Origin: Pseudomonas sp. GD04019
Lineage (GTDB): Bacteria; Pseudomonadota; Gammaproteobacteria; Pseudomonadales; Pseudomonadaceae
Length of the DNA stretch: 64,000 nucleotides
NCBI RefSeq assembly: GCF_029837695.1
Contig: NZ_JAOEEA010000002.1
Span: 124,001-188,000, forward strand
Direction of reading: 5' to 3'
Translations under genes and position numbers: made by a program
Shown: positions 1 through 9,720 of the stretch, in pieces
Layout: every line of letters begins with the position of its first letter
How positions within the stretch are numbered: the first letter of the stretch is position 1
Notes under the pieces: model-generated
What the model saw: the letters and a program-made list of their open reading frames with translations, nothing else
The model's database searches: none
What the model was told of the DNA's origin: nothing

Positions 1-861
1 CAGCAGATAGAACACGCGGAACACGATCAGCGCGGCCAGCACGTCGGCGGTCGGCAGCTCCGGCATGGCGGCGAGGAAGGTCACTTCCAGCACGCCCAGG
101 CCGCCGGGGGCGTGGGACAGCAGCGCCAGGGAGAAGGAGGCGAGGAACACGCCGAGTACCACCAGATAGCCCGGGTTGCCCTCTGTCGGCAGGGCGAAAT
201 AGATGATCGCCGCCGCGCAGGCCAGCTCCAGTGGTCCGGCCAGTAGCTGTCGGCCGACTATGCCCAGGCGCGGGTATTCGACATGCAGCTTGCCCCACTT
301 CCATGGCTTGAAATGGCGCCAGGAGCCCAGCACGTAGAGCGCCACCAGGCCGAGTAGGAACAGGCCGATGGCCACCGAGAGCCAGGGGCCGACATCCGCG
401 ACACGCTTGATCAGATCGGGCTGGCAGACCAGCACGGCGCCGCCGGAGAGCAGCACGCCGAGGGCGAAGGTGAAGGAGCAGAACACGATCAGCACGCCGA
501 TTTCCGACGGCACCAGGCCCTTGCTGGTGTAGGCCCGATAACGCACCACGGCGCCGGAGAACACCGAGGCGCCGATGTTGTGGGCCAGGGCGTAGGTGGT
601 GAAGGAACAGAGGGTGATGAACCACCAGGAAATCTTCTTGCCCAGGTGGGCAATGGCGATGCGGTCGTACCAGGCCAGCGCGACATAGGCGCCGAGGGTG
701 GCGCCGGCAGCCATCAGCCAGTTGTGCACGGCGATGGCATTGAGGCTGTCCTGCAGCTCGTTCAGGGAGATCGTGCGGATCTCCTTGTAGAGCAGGTAGC
801 AGGAAAATACGACTGCGGCCAAACCTATGACGGTCCAGATCCAGTCGCTTCTTTTCATCAT
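1..861 (-). CDS. Lysylphosphatidylglycerol synthase-type (UPF0104) membrane protein, 3' end cut by window
   Basis: The reading frame is open on the minus strand from 861 to the window edge, giving the first 287 residues; the C-terminus is missing. It starts MMKRSDWIWTVIGLAA, with GGGGAG about 9 bases before the first of two adjacent ATGs (861 or 858). Several hydrophobic segments are visible, including one near residues 7-24, and the segment LLSHAPGGLGVLE matches the conserved G-rich motif of the UPF0104/AglD family, which corresponds to the flippase half of MprF. No aminoacyl-transferase half is seen in the visible part. Members act in the inner membrane, often on lipids, but the substrate here is unknown. 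Family call is by motif; function is inference. Confidence 0.75.
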   Translation of the reverse strand, partial: MMKRSDWIWTVIGLAAVVFSCYLLYKEIRTISLNELQDSLNAIAVHNWLMAAGATLGAYVALAWYDRIAIAHLGKKISWWFITLCSFTTYALAHNIGASVFSGAVVRYRAYTSKGLVPSEIGVLIVFCSFTFALGVLLSGGAVLVCQPDLIKRVADVGPWLSVAIGLFLLGLVALYVLGSWRHFKPWKWGKLHVEYPRLGIVGRQLLAGPLELACAAAIIYFALPTEGNPGYLVVLGVFLASFSLALLSHAPGGLGVLEVTFLAAMPELPTADVLAALIVFRVFYLL

Positions 862-1328
862 CGACGATGGCTCCCCGTCTCTATCTGAAGGCAATCCGTT
901 GGCCACTGGGCGCATCCGCAGTATGGCAGGCGGGCGGTGCGCAAATCGGCGTGCAGTATCCCGAAGGCGGCGGCCGGGCTCAAGCCATGCGTACTCGGCG
1001 GGCGTTACCGGCTGTTACAAGACGAACCGGCTGGATCTGCCGCTGGGACGCTGGCTGCGCAGGTGTTGGGGTGTCAAAAATATAAAACTGTGACTGCGGA
1101 TTACTCTAGGGAAAATCGCGATTTCTCATGCTCTTATCAGATTCAACAGGCGAGTTTGCAAAACGAATGTGCAGGTATTTCGTCATTTTCGTTTGACATA
1201 TTTTACGTTTTTGCGAGACTGCGCGGCCGTGCCATCAGGCCGCTCGAACGAGCCTGGCGGACATAACAAAAACCTGTGGTCCGCCGTCCCCAGCCCCCCC
1301 ACCTTGCGGGGCAGCATGTGGCGGGCCG
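862..1328. other. Intergenic region between divergent genes
   Basis: No convincing gene is seen in these 467 bases. The right half is AT-richer than the surroundings and presumably holds the promoter of the symporter; TTGACA occurs at about 1194. A perfect 12-bp palindrome AAATCGCGATTT lies at 1113-1124 and could be an operator, but nothing identifies its protein. Confidence 0.4.
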
Positions 1329-2789
1329 ATGCCTCTGGAAACGGGAAACATGCTGATCTGGTTCGTTGCGCTGTACCTGCTGGTCACCGTCGGTATCGGC
1401 TTCTATGCCGCCACCCGGGTCAAGAACTCCAAGGATTTCGCTGCAGGTGGACGCAGCATGGGCTTCCCCATCGTCGCGGCCATGGTGTTCGCCACCTGGT
1501 TCGGCTCGGAGGCCGTACTGGGCATTCCCGCCACCTTCATCGAAGAAGGCTTCGCCGGGATCATCGAAGACCCGTTCGGCTCCTTCGGCTGCCTGATGCT
1601 GGTCGGCCTGATCATCGCCCGCCCGCTGTACCGCATGAACCTGCTGACCATCGGCGACTACTTCAAGAAGCGCTACGGCAGCAACGTCGAGCTGATTCTC
1701 AGCCTGGTGATCATCGCCTCCTACCTGGGCTGGATCGCCGCCCAGCTGACCGCCCTCGGCGTGGTGTTCAACGTGCTTTCCGACGGCTCCATCAGCACCA
1801 CCCAGGGCATGCTGATCGGCACCGTGATCGTGCTGCTGTACACCCTGTTCGGCGGCATGTGGTCGGTGGCGCTGACCGACTTCTTCCAGATGCTGATCAT
1901 CGTCGTCGGCCTGGTCTACCTGACCTGGCTGATCGGTGACATGGCCGGCGGTGCCGACAAGGTCATCACCCAGGCGGCCAGCGAAGGCAAGTTCACCTTC
2001 ATCCACAGCTTCGACGCCAAGGACATCGTGGCCTTCCTCGGCGCCGCGGTGACCATGATGCTCGGCTCCATCCCGCAGCAGGACGTGTACGCCCGCGTCA
2101 TGTCGGCCAAGACCGAGAACATCGCCGCCCGCGCCTCGATGGCCGGCGCCGCCTTCTACCTGTGCTTCTGCATGCTGCCGATCTTCCTCACCTACGCCGC
2201 CTCGATGATCGACCCGGCGATGGTCAAGCGCTGGCTGGCCGAGGATTCGCAGATGATCCTGCCGCACCTGATCCTGGAGAAGACTCCGCTGTTCGCCCAG
2301 ATCATGTTCTTCGGTGCGCTGCTCTCGGCGATCATGTCCACTGCCTCCGGCACCCTGCTGGCGCCGTCGGTGACCTTCACCGAGAACGTGCTCAAGCGCT
2401 TCCTGCCGGTGATGAGCGACCAGCAGTTCCTCCTGGCCATGCGTATCACCATCCTGTTCTGCGCCGCCGCCACCCTGACCTTCGCCCTGTACTCCGACGC
2501 CAGCATCTACGAGATGGTCGGCAACGCCTACAAGGTGACCCTGGTCGCCGCCGTGGTGCCGTTGTTCGCCGGCCTGTTCTGGAAGCGCGCCACCACCCAG
2601 GGCGCCCTGCTGGCCATCGTCGCCGGCCTGAGCTCCTGGCTGTACCTGGAATACAGCCTGACCGACGAGGCCTTCTGGCCGCCGCAGCTGGCCGGCCTGC
2701 TGTTCAGCCTGGCCGGCATGCTGATCGGCTCGCTGCTGCCGCAGTGGCATCGCAACCCGGCCGCCGACCTGATCGCCCAGCCCGAATAA
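1329..2789 (+). CDS. Sodium:solute symporter (SSS family)
   Basis: A 486-residue, strongly hydrophobic protein with about 13 predicted membrane spans, the usual size and layout of the SSS (PutP/PanF) family. Recognisable elements are FAAGGRSMGF near residue 40, the segment GGMWSVALTDFFQM in the middle, and PQQDVYARVMSAK near residue 240. It should import an organic solute with Na+ across the inner membrane; the substrate cannot be told from sequence. The ATG at 1329 and a second ATG at 1350 (MLIWFVALYL) are both possible starts; the second gives a more typical N-terminus. A strong terminator follows directly, and the gene is separated from hut by about 390 bases with HutC boxes, so it is probably not a hut transporter. 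Confidence 0.85.
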   Translation: MPLETGNMLIWFVALYLLVTVGIGFYAATRVKNSKDFAAGGRSMGFPIVAAMVFATWFGSEAVLGIPATFIEEGFAGIIEDPFGSFGCLMLVGLIIARPLYRMNLLTIGDYFKKRYGSNVELILSLVIIASYLGWIAAQLTALGVVFNVLSDGSISTTQGMLIGTVIVLLYTLFGGMWSVALTDFFQMLIIVVGLVYLTWLIGDMAGGADKVITQAASEGKFTFIHSFDAKDIVAFLGAAVTMMLGSIPQQDVYARVMSAKTENIAARASMAGAAFYLCFCMLPIFLTYAASMIDPAMVKRWLAEDSQMILPHLILEKTPLFAQIMFFGALLSAIMSTASGTLLAPSVTFTENVLKRFLPVMSDQQFLLAMRITILFCAAATLTFALYSDASIYEMVGNAYKVTLVAAVVPLFAGLFWKRATTQGALLAIVAGLSSWLYLEYSLTDEAFWPPQLAGLLFSLAGMLIGSLLPQWHRNPAADLIAQPE

Positions 2790-2806
2790 GGCCGCCGCGT
2801 TCACCG

Positions 2807-2831
2807 AAACCCCGCCGCCCGGCGGGGTTTT
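2807..2831 (+). terminator. Rho-independent terminator after the symporter
   Basis: Perfect 10-bp stem AAACCCCGCC / GGCGGGGTTT with loop GCCC, ending in a T run, 17 bases after the symporter stop codon. Confidence 0.9.
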
Positions 2832-3014
2832 GCGTTTCAGGGCGCGGCGATACATCTGCGACCTGGGCGCAGCTGGCGCGCGAGGCGAAACCCTATGGTC
2901 CGGCGGCACGCGGTGCGATGGCCAGTTGGCGAGTGACGCCGTTCTTCAGGGTGTCGCGGGCAATGTCTGCAGGTCGATGGTTCGGCAGGGCATAGCGCTC
3001 GCTCTTCGATTTAA

Positions 3015-3024
3015 TGTATATACA
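3015..3024. promoter_or_regulatory. HutC-type operator 1
   Basis: TGTATATACA, a perfect palindrome fitting the TGTA-N2-TACA consensus reported for Pseudomonas HutC. It is the distal of two copies in front of hutI. Confidence 0.75.
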
Positions 3025-3149
3025 AATTATCGATTTGCCCCCGGGCCCCATTCCTTCCGGCATCAGACGCCTGCCTTAACCAATCTGCACCATTGCGAAT
3101 ACAGGCTGGGCAGTGGCAATGCTTGACGGGGAAAGACTCTGGCTTTAAA

Positions 3150-3159
3150 TGTATATACA
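3150..3159. promoter_or_regulatory. HutC-type operator 2
   Basis: TGTATATACA, identical to the copy at 3015-3024 and placed 22 bases before the hutI start. Repressor bound here would block transcription of the hut operon; urocanate is the known inducer that releases HutC. Confidence 0.8.
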
Positions 3160-3181
3160 TATAAGCGAGAGGACAAACCCG

Positions 3182-4399
3182 ATGCCTTTGTCTCCCCGGC
3201 CGCGCCGCCTCTGGCGCGACGTCATTTTGTTCGACGGCCTGCAGCAGCTGCCCGAGCCCATGGCCGTGCTGGTGGAGGGCGAGCGTATTGCCGGCCTGTG
3301 GCCCGAGCGCGAGTTCGACGAGGCCCTGGTCGCTGGCGCCGAGGAGGCCGGGCGCGGCGGGGTGATGACGCCGGGCCTGGTCGACTGCCACACCCACCTG
3401 GTGTACGCCGGTAACCGCGCGGACGAATTCGAGCAGCGCCTGGAGGGCGTCAGCTACGCCGAGATCGCCAAGGCCGGCGGCGGCATCCTCAGCACGGTGC
3501 GCGCCACCCGCGCCGCCAGCGAGGACGAACTGATCGCCGCCAGCCTGCCGCGCCTGGACGTCCTGCTGGCCGATGGCGTGACCACGCTGGAGATCAAGTC
3601 CGGCTACGGCCTGACCGTCGCCGATGAGCTGAAGATGCTGCGCGTGGCCCGCCGTCTCGGCGAGCTGCGCCCGATACGGATACTGACCACGCTGCTTGGC
3701 GCCCACGCGTTGCCGCCGGAATACGCCGGCGATGCCGATGGCTACGTGCGCCTGGTCTGCGAAGAGATGATCCCGTTCGCCGCGGCCGAGGGTCTGGCCG
3801 ATGCGGTGGACGTGTTCTGCGAAGGCATCGGCTTCTCGCCGGCCCAGTGCGAGCGCATCTTCCAGGCCGCCAAGGAGCACGGCCTGGCCATCAAGGCCCA
3901 CGCCGAGCAGCTCTCCAACCTCGGCGGCAGTGCCCTGGCCGCGCGCTACGGCGCGCTGTCCGCCGACCATATCGAATACCTGGACGAGGCCGGCGTGCGC
4001 GCCATGGCCGAGGCCGGCACGGTGGCCGTGCTGTTGCCCGGCGCCTTCCATTGCCTGCGCGAGACCCAGCTGCCGCCCATCGAGCTGCTGCGCCAGCACC
4101 AAGTGCCGATGGCCGTGGCCAGCGACGCCAACCCCGGCACCTCGCCGATCTGCATGCCCACGCTGCTGGCCAACCTGGCCTGCACCCTGTTCCGCCTCAC
4201 CCCGCGCGAGGCCCTGGCCGGCATGACCGCCCACGGCGCCCGCGCCCTCGGTCGCCCCGAGCTGGGCCGCATCGCTGTCGGCGGGCCGGCTGACCTGTGC
4301 CTGTGGGACATCCGCCACCCCGCCGAGCTGGCTTACGCCGTGCAGCCGGGGCGCCTGCGCCAACGCATCTTCGCCGGAGACATAGTCCATGCACGCTGA
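3182..4399 (+). CDS. hutI: Imidazolonepropionase
   Basis: Hydrolyses 4-imidazolone-5-propanoate to N-formimino-L-glutamate, step three of histidine breakdown in the cytoplasm. The 405-residue product has the usual length. It carries the amidohydrolase metal motif DCHTH (His70, His72), the second metal His in IKAHAEQL, and SDANPGTSP near residue 320. I place the start at 3182 ([11 protein letters not shown]) because GAGAGGA lies 8 bases upstream; an in-frame ATG at 3149 falls inside the HutC operator and has no ribosome binding site. First gene of the operon: its end overlaps hutG by 11 bases, so the two are translationally coupled. Confidence 0.96.
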   Translation: MPLSPRPRRLWRDVILFDGLQQLPEPMAVLVEGERIAGLWPEREFDEALVAGAEEAGRGGVMTPGLVDCHTHLVYAGNRADEFEQRLEGVSYAEIAKAGGGILSTVRATRAASEDELIAASLPRLDVLLADGVTTLEIKSGYGLTVADELKMLRVARRLGELRPIRILTTLLGAHALPPEYAGDADGYVRLVCEEMIPFAAAEGLADAVDVFCEGIGFSPAQCERIFQAAKEHGLAIKAHAEQLSNLGGSALAARYGALSADHIEYLDEAGVRAMAEAGTVAVLLPGAFHCLRETQLPPIELLRQHQVPMAVASDANPGTSPICMPTLLANLACTLFRLTPREALAGMTAHGARALGRPELGRIAVGGPADLCLWDIRHPAELAYAVQPGRLRQRIFAGDIVHAR

Positions 4400-5339
4400 C
4401 CGCCACTCCATGGAGGCCTGGACCGGCCGTACCGATCCCGAGCCGGACAGCCCGCGCTGGCACCAACGCATCCAGCCGCTGCAGGCGGACAGCCCGGCCG
4501 GCGTGGCCCTGCTCGGCTTCGCCTGCGACGAGGGTGTGCGCCGCAATCACGGCCGTATTGGCGCCGCCGGCGGTCCGCCGCTGCTGCGCAAGGCCCTGGC
4601 CAACCTGGCCTGGCATCGCCAGGGCCCAGCCTACGATGCCGGCGACGTGGTCTGTGCGGACGGTGATCTGGAGGCGGCCCAGGCGCGCCTCGCGCGTGGC
4701 GTCTGCACCCTGCTGGACGCCGGCCACCTGCCGCTGGTGCTGGGTGGCGGCCACGAGGTGGCCTTCGGCAGCTGGTCCGGCCTGGCCGAGCATCTGGGCG
4801 GCGAGGCCGCTCCGCGGATGGCCGCCCCCAAGATCGGCATCATCAATTTCGATGCCCACTTCGACCTGCGCGATCCGGCCCATGTGCATTCCTCCGGCAC
4901 GCCCTTCGCGCAAATCGCCGAGGCCAGCGCCGCGCGCGGCTGGCCGTTCCGCTACGCCTGCCTCGGCGTCAGCCGTGCCAGTAACACCCGCGCGCTGTTC
5001 CAGCGTGCCACCGAGCTGGAGGTGCTGGTGCGCGAGGACCGCGAGATCCGCGAGTCGAGCCTGGAAGCCATCGGCGCCGAGCTGGATGCCTTTATCGCCG
5101 GCTGCGACGCCCTCTATCTGACCCTCGATATCGACGTGCTGCCCGCCTGCGAAGCCCCCGGGGTCAGCGCCCCGGCCGCCCGCGGCGTGCCGCTGGCGCT
5201 GCTCGAACCGCTGCTGGAACGGATCAGGGGCAGCGGCAAGCTGCGCCTGATCGACTTCGCCGAATTCAACCCGCAACACGACATCGACAACCGCACCGCC
5301 CGCGTGGTGGCGCGCCTGATCCACCTGCTCAGCCTCTGA
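4389..5339 (+). CDS. hutG: Formimidoylglutamase (ureohydrolase family)
   Basis: Splits N-formimino-L-glutamate into L-glutamate and formamide. The 316-residue protein shows the arginase/agmatinase fold signatures with the binuclear Mn2+ ligands: [19 protein letters not shown] (DAHFD) and [10 protein letters not shown] (DID). SSGTPF follows the second motif. It overlaps the hutI end, and hutU begins 31 bases downstream behind an AAGGAG site. This enzyme makes a four-step histidine pathway that releases formamide; many pseudomonads instead use HutF plus formylglutamate deformylase, neither of which is present in this cluster. Confidence 0.93.
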   Translation: MHADRHSMEAWTGRTDPEPDSPRWHQRIQPLQADSPAGVALLGFACDEGVRRNHGRIGAAGGPPLLRKALANLAWHRQGPAYDAGDVVCADGDLEAAQARLARGVCTLLDAGHLPLVLGGGHEVAFGSWSGLAEHLGGEAAPRMAAPKIGIINFDAHFDLRDPAHVHSSGTPFAQIAEASAARGWPFRYACLGVSRASNTRALFQRATELEVLVREDREIRESSLEAIGAELDAFIAGCDALYLTLDIDVLPACEAPGVSAPAARGVPLALLEPLLERIRGSGKLRLIDFAEFNPQHDIDNRTARVVARLIHLLSL

Positions 5340-5370
5340 GCCCATTGCCGAACAAGAACAAGGAGCCCCC

Positions 5371-7032
5371 ATGAGCAAGTTTCGCGACATCGAGATCCGC
5401 GCCCCGCGTGGCAACCAGCTGACCGCCAAGAGCTGGCTGACCGAAGCGCCGCTGCGCATGCTGATGAACAACCTCGACCCCGAGGTGGCCGAGAACCCCA
5501 AGGAGCTGGTGGTGTATGGCGGCATCGGCCGCGCCGCGCGCAACTGGGAGTGCTACGACAAGATCGTCGAGAGCCTGACCAACCTGAACGACGACGAGAC
5601 CCTGCTGGTGCAGTCCGGCAAGCCGGTCGGCGTGTTCAAGACCCACAGCAACGCGCCGCGTGTGCTGATCGCCAACTCCAACCTGGTGCCGCATTGGGCC
5701 AGCTGGGAGCACTTCAACGAGCTGGATGCCAAGGGCCTGGCGATGTACGGGCAGATGACCGCCGGTTCGTGGATCTACATCGGCAGCCAGGGCATCGTCC
5801 AGGGCACCTACGAGACCTTCGTCGAGGCCGGTCGCCAGCACTACAACGGCAACCTCAGCGGCAAGTGGGTACTGACCGCCGGCCTCGGCGGCATGGGCGG
5901 CGCCCAGCCGTTGGCCGCCACCCTGGCCGGCGCCTGCTCGCTGAACATCGAGTGCCAGCAGAGCAGCATCGACTTCCGCCTGCGCAGCCGCTACGTGGAT
6001 GAGCAAGCCACGGATCTGAACGACGCCCTGGTGCGCATCGCCAGGTACACCCGCGAGGGCAAGGCGATCTCCATCGCCCTGCTGGGCAATGCCGCCGAGA
6101 TCCTGCCGGAGCTGGTCAAGCGCGGCGTGCGTCCGGACATGGTCACCGACCAGACCAGCGCCCACGACCCGCTCAACGGCTACCTGCCGATCGGCTGGAG
6201 CTGGGCGCAGTACAAGGACCGCGCGCAGACCGACCCGCAAGCGGTGGTCAAGGCGGCCAAACAGTCCATGGCCGTGCATGTGCAGGCCATGCTCGACTTC
6301 CAGAAGATGGGCGTGCCGACCTTCGACTACGGCAACAACATCCGCCAGATGGCCAAGGAGGAGGGCGTGGCTAATGCCTTCGACTTCCCCGGCTTCGTCC
6401 CGGCCTATATCCGTCCGCTGTTCTGTCGCGGCATCGGCCCGTTCCGCTGGGCCGCGCTGTCCGGCAACGCCGAGGACATCTACAAGACCGACGCCAAGGT
6501 CAAGGAGCTGATCCCCGACGACGCCCACCTGCACCGCTGGCTGGACATGGCCCGCGAGCGCATCGCCTTCCAGGGCCTGCCGGCGCGCATCTGCTGGGTC
6601 GGCCTGGGCCAGCGCGCCAAGCTGGGCCTGGCCTTCAACGAGATGGTGCGTTCGGGCGAGCTGTCCGCGCCCATCGTCATCGGTCGCGACCACCTTGACT
6701 CCGGCTCGGTGGCCAGCCCCAACCGCGAGACCGAGGCCATGCGCGACGGCTCCGACGCCGTGTCCGACTGGCCGCTGCTCAACGCCCTGCTGAATACCGC
6801 CAGCGGCGCCACCTGGGTTTCGTTGCACCACGGCGGCGGCGTGGGCATGGGCTTCTCCCAGCATTCGGGGATGGTCATCGTCTGCGACGGCACCGATGAA
6901 GCAGCGGCGCGTATCGCCCGTGTACTGACCAACGACCCGGGCACCGGGGTGATGCGTCACGCCGACGCCGGTTATGAAGTTGCCATCGACTGCGCCCGCC
7001 AGCAGGGCCTTAAACTGCCGATGATCGGTTGA
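5371..7032 (+). CDS. hutU: Urocanate hydratase
   Basis: Converts urocanate to imidazolonepropionate using NAD+ as an electrophile, step two of the pathway. At 553 residues it is the normal family length. Motifs include the NAD-binding [17 protein letters not shown] near residue 172, [14 protein letters not shown], and the conserved Cys in [17 protein letters not shown]. The start MSKFRDIEI has AAGGAGCCCCC directly upstream. hutH begins 13 bases after its stop, so both belong to one transcript. Confidence 0.97.
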   Translation: MSKFRDIEIRAPRGNQLTAKSWLTEAPLRMLMNNLDPEVAENPKELVVYGGIGRAARNWECYDKIVESLTNLNDDETLLVQSGKPVGVFKTHSNAPRVLIANSNLVPHWASWEHFNELDAKGLAMYGQMTAGSWIYIGSQGIVQGTYETFVEAGRQHYNGNLSGKWVLTAGLGGMGGAQPLAATLAGACSLNIECQQSSIDFRLRSRYVDEQATDLNDALVRIARYTREGKAISIALLGNAAEILPELVKRGVRPDMVTDQTSAHDPLNGYLPIGWSWAQYKDRAQTDPQAVVKAAKQSMAVHVQAMLDFQKMGVPTFDYGNNIRQMAKEEGVANAFDFPGFVPAYIRPLFCRGIGPFRWAALSGNAEDIYKTDAKVKELIPDDAHLHRWLDMARERIAFQGLPARICWVGLGQRAKLGLAFNEMVRSGELSAPIVIGRDHLDSGSVASPNRETEAMRDGSDAVSDWPLLNALLNTASGATWVSLHHGGGVGMGFSQHSGMVIVCDGTDEAAARIARVLTNDPGTGVMRHADAGYEVAIDCARQQGLKLPMIG

Positions 7033-7045
7033 GGAAGAGCACCTG

Positions 7046-8578
7046 ATGAACACGCTGAACCTGAAACCCGGCCACCTCACCCTGGCCGACCTGCGCGCCG
7101 CCTACCAGGCGCCGCTGCACCTGACCCTGGACGCCAGCGCTTATCCGGCCATCGACACCAGCGTCGCCTGCGTCGAGAACATCATCGCCGAGGGCCGCAC
7201 CGCTTACGGCATCAATACCGGTTTCGGCCTGCTGGCCTCGACCCGCATCGCCAATGCCGACCTGGAGAAGCTGCAGCGCTCGCTGGTGCTGTCGCATGCC
7301 GCCGGCCTCGGCGAGGCGCTGGACGACGCCATGGTGCGGCTGATCCTGCTGCTCAAGATCAACAGCCTGGCCCGTGGTTTCTCCGGCATCCGGCGCAAGG
7401 TGATCGACGCGCTGATCGCCCTGGTCAACGCCGAGGTCTATCCGCATATCCCGCTCAAGGGCTCGGTGGGCGCCTCCGGTGACCTGGCGCCGCTGGCGCA
7501 TATGTCGCTGGTGCTGCTCGGCGAGAGCCAGGCACGCCACAAGGGCCAGTGGCTGCCGGCCACCGAGGCGCTGGCCGTGGCCGGCCTGGAGCCCATGACC
7601 CTGGCCGCCAAGGAGGGCCTGGCCCTGCTCAATGGCACCCAGGTGTCCAGCGCCTATGCTCTGCGCGGCCTGTTCGAGGCCGAGGACCTGTACGCCGCCG
7701 CCACCGTCTGCGGCGCCCTGAGCGTCGAGGCCATGCTCGGCTCGCGGGCGCCCTTCGATGCACGCATCCACGCCGCCCGCGGCCAGCGCGGACAGATCGA
7801 CGCGGCCGCTGCCTATCGTCACCTGCTCGGCGCCAGCAGCGAGATCGGCCGTTCCCACGCCGCCTGCGACAAGGTGCAGGACCCGTACTCGCTGCGCTGC
7901 CAGCCCCAGGTGATGGGCGCCTGCCTGACCCAGCTGCGCCAGGCCGCCGAGGTGCTGGCGGTGGAGGCTAACGCCGTGTCGGATAACCCGCTGGTGTTCG
8001 CCGCCGAGGGCGACGTGATCTCCGGCGGCAACTTCCACGCGGAGCCGGTGGCCATGGCCGCCGACAATCTCGCCCTGGCCATCGCCGAGATCGGCTCGCT
8101 GTCCGAGCGACGCATCTCGCTGATGATGGACAAGCATATGTCGCAGCTGCCGCCGTTCCTGGTGGCCAATGGCGGGGTGAACTCCGGTTTCATGATCGCC
8201 CAGGTCACGGCCGCCGCCCTGGCCAGCGACAACAAGGCCCTGGCCCATCCGCACAGCGTCGACAGCCTGCCCACCTCGGCCAACCAGGAAGACCACGTGT
8301 CCATGGCGCCGAACGCCGGCAAGCGCCTGTGGGAGATGGCCGCCAACACCCGTGGCGTGCTCGCCGTGGAATGGCTGGGTGCCTGCCAGGGCCTGGACTT
8401 CCGCGAGGGCCTGCACAGCTCGCCGGCCCTGGAACAGGCGCGCCAGGCCCTGCGTGCCGAGGTGCCTTACTACGTGGAGGACCGCTTCTTCGCCCCGGAC
8501 ATCGCCACGGCGGACGAGCTGCTGCAGCGCCAGGTGCTGACGCCGTTACTGCCGGCGGGGATGCTGCCCTCCCTGTAG
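7046..8578 (+). CDS. hutH: Histidine ammonia-lyase
   Basis: Deaminates L-histidine to urocanate, the first pathway step and the source of the HutC inducer. The 510-residue product is full length. Ala143-Ser144-Gly145 within [12 protein letters not shown] forms the MIO prosthetic group; [23 protein letters not shown] and [10 protein letters not shown], all conserved in the aromatic lyase family, are present. The last 91 bases are repeated with about 93% identity 191 bases downstream, beyond a palindromic element, and 5 of the 6 differences are at third codon positions. The gene itself is intact and ends [10 protein letters not shown]. Confidence 0.97.
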   Translation: MNTLNLKPGHLTLADLRAAYQAPLHLTLDASAYPAIDTSVACVENIIAEGRTAYGINTGFGLLASTRIANADLEKLQRSLVLSHAAGLGEALDDAMVRLILLLKINSLARGFSGIRRKVIDALIALVNAEVYPHIPLKGSVGASGDLAPLAHMSLVLLGESQARHKGQWLPATEALAVAGLEPMTLAAKEGLALLNGTQVSSAYALRGLFEAEDLYAAATVCGALSVEAMLGSRAPFDARIHAARGQRGQIDAAAAYRHLLGASSEIGRSHAACDKVQDPYSLRCQPQVMGACLTQLRQAAEVLAVEANAVSDNPLVFAAEGDVISGGNFHAEPVAMAADNLALAIAEIGSLSERRISLMMDKHMSQLPPFLVANGGVNSGFMIAQVTAAALASDNKALAHPHSVDSLPTSANQEDHVSMAPNAGKRLWEMAANTRGVLAVEWLGACQGLDFREGLHSSPALEQARQALRAEVPYYVEDRFFAPDIATADELLQRQVLTPLLPAGMLPSL

Positions 8579-8597
8579 GTCGGGAGCCTGCACGGCC

Positions 8598-8674
8598 ATG
8601 TAGGGTGGATCACGCTTCACCGATCCACCGGGTGGAGTCAGTGGTGGATGAGCAGAGCGTCATCCACCCTACAT
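8598..8674. repeat. 77-bp palindromic MITE-like element
   Basis: Bounded by perfect 13-bp terminal inverted repeats, ATGTAGGGTGGAT at 8598-8610 and ATCCACCCTACAT at 8662-8674, with further internal GGTGGA/TCCACC pairing. It encodes nothing. The GTAGGGTGGAT end is typical of a dispersed non-autonomous repeat of pseudomonads. It sits exactly between the intact hutH end and the duplicated hutH tail. Confidence 0.75.
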
Positions 8675-8772
8675 GCTTCTTCGCCCCGGACATCGCCGCG
8701 GCGGACGAGCTGCTGCAGCGCCAGGTGCTGACCCCATTGCTGCCGGCGGGGATGCTGCCGTCGCTGGGTTGA
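8675..8772 (+). pseudogene. Duplicated 3' tail of hutH
   Basis: Reads [20 protein letters not shown] and onward to [11 protein letters not shown] then stop, matching the final 31 residues of the upstream hutH. The nucleotide match to 8484-8574 is about 93%, with the differences mostly synonymous. There is no start codon or ribosome binding site, so it is a fragment. It is either the remnant of a second hutH (pseudomonads may carry two) or of the resident gene after recombination with an incoming copy. Confidence 0.85.
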
Positions 8773-8789
8773 AAAGGCACACGGACCGC

Positions 8790-8880
8790 TCCCTCTCCCG
8801 TTTACGGGAGAGGGGCTGGGGGAGAGGGCTGGGCCTGTACCCTCTCCCCCAGCCCCTCTCCCACAAGTGGGAGAGGGGAG
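8790..8880. repeat. CCCTCTCCC-type dispersed inverted repeat, copy 1
   Basis: Two hairpins (CCCTCTCCCG / CGGGAGAGGG and CCCTCTCCC / GGGAGAGGG) in opposite orientation around a short spacer, with CTGGGGGAGAGGG and CCCTCTCCCCCAG pairing over the whole unit. Related copies lie at 11412-11547 and 61444-61539. It lies just in front of hutC and may affect readthrough into it. Confidence 0.75.
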
Positions 8881-8929
8881 GTCGGCTCCGCTATCATCCG
8901 CCGCAACCGGGTATTTCCAAGGAGCCACC

Positions 8930-9637
8930 GTGACCAGCAGCACCCCGCGCTACAAGGCGATCGAGGATTTCCTTCTCGAGCGCATCCATGGCGGCGCCTA
9001 CCCGGTCAACCATCAGATTCCCCCGGAAGAGCAGTTGGCCCGTGACTTCGACGTCAGCCGCATGACGGCCAACAAGGCGATCAACAACCTGGTGCAGAAG
9101 GGCTACCTGGTGCGCCAGGCCGGCCTCGGTACCTTCGTCACCGACCGCAAGGCCGAGTCCTCGCTGCACGAGGTGCTGAACATCGCCGCGGAGGTGCGTG
9201 GCCGTGGCCATGCCTACAGCAACGACGTGCTGCGCTGCGAGGCGGTGGAGGCCGACGACGAGGTGGCTTTGCGCCTCGGTCTGCGCCTGGGCGCCCAGGT
9301 GTTCCACAGCATCCTGGTGCACCGCGAGGACGGCGTGCCGATCCAGCTGGAGGACCGCTACGTCAACCCGCGCTGGGTGCCGCACTACCTGGAGTGCGAC
9401 TTCTCCCGGCAGACGCCCAACGAGGTGCTGGTCGCCAGTTGCCCGATCGCCGATGTCGAGCACGTGGTCGAGGCGGTGCTGGTGGACGCGCAGACCGCCG
9501 CCTGGCTGGATATCGACCCCGCCGCGCCGTGCCTGTCGATGATCCGCCGCACCTGGTCGGCCGAGCACCTGATCAGCTATGCCCGCCTGATCCACCCCGG
9601 TGCGCGCTACAAGCTGCGCTCGCGCATGCGCCGCTGA
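8930..9637 (+). CDS. hutC: Histidine utilisation repressor, GntR/HutC family
   Basis: A 235-residue repressor with an N-terminal winged helix-turn-helix (residues 1-72, including QLARDFDVSRMTANKAINNL) and a C-terminal UTRA ligand-binding domain. It should bind the TGTATATACA boxes before hutI and release them on binding urocanate. The start is GTG at 8930, preceded by AAGGAG at 5 bases; the longer frame upstream runs into the repeat and is not credible. It follows hutH in the same direction, but with a 350-base gap holding two repeats, so it may have its own promoter. Confidence 0.93.
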   Translation: MTSSTPRYKAIEDFLLERIHGGAYPVNHQIPPEEQLARDFDVSRMTANKAINNLVQKGYLVRQAGLGTFVTDRKAESSLHEVLNIAAEVRGRGHAYSNDVLRCEAVEADDEVALRLGLRLGAQVFHSILVHREDGVPIQLEDRYVNPRWVPHYLECDFSRQTPNEVLVASCPIADVEHVVEAVLVDAQTAAWLDIDPAAPCLSMIRRTWSAEHLISYARLIHPGARYKLRSRMRR

Positions 9638-9720
9638 CGCGGCCCAGGCGCCTCGCTGAGCCACCGTCCGTCGATCCGGTTTCTTATCCCGCGCCCAGTG
9701 GTTAGGCTCTGGGGTCTACC

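Larger units (their letters stand above)
2832..3181 (+). promoter_or_regulatory. hut operon control region
   Basis: These 350 bases carry no gene. They contain two identical TGTATATACA boxes (3015-3024 and 3150-3159) separated by 135 bases. The second lies just upstream of the hutI ribosome binding site. AT-rich stretches around both boxes (for example TATACAAATTAT at 3019-3030) could form -10 elements, so the boxes probably overlap promoters. Confidence 0.65.

Noticed and set aside
1203..2909. Long open frame on the minus strand opposite the symporter
   Set aside because: It is antisense to a clear membrane transporter, its product is rich in Gly, His, Gln and Arg, and it has no domain; high-GC genomes produce such shadow frames. 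Similar frames opposite hut, che, kup and dld were dropped for the same reason.
3149..3181. Earlier in-frame ATG for hutI
   Set aside because: It lies within the TGTATATACA operator and has no ribosome binding site; ATG 3182 has GAGAGGA at the right distance.
8598..8674. Insertion sequence between hutH and hutC
   Set aside because: There is no transposase gene; at 77 bp it can only be a non-autonomous palindromic repeat.
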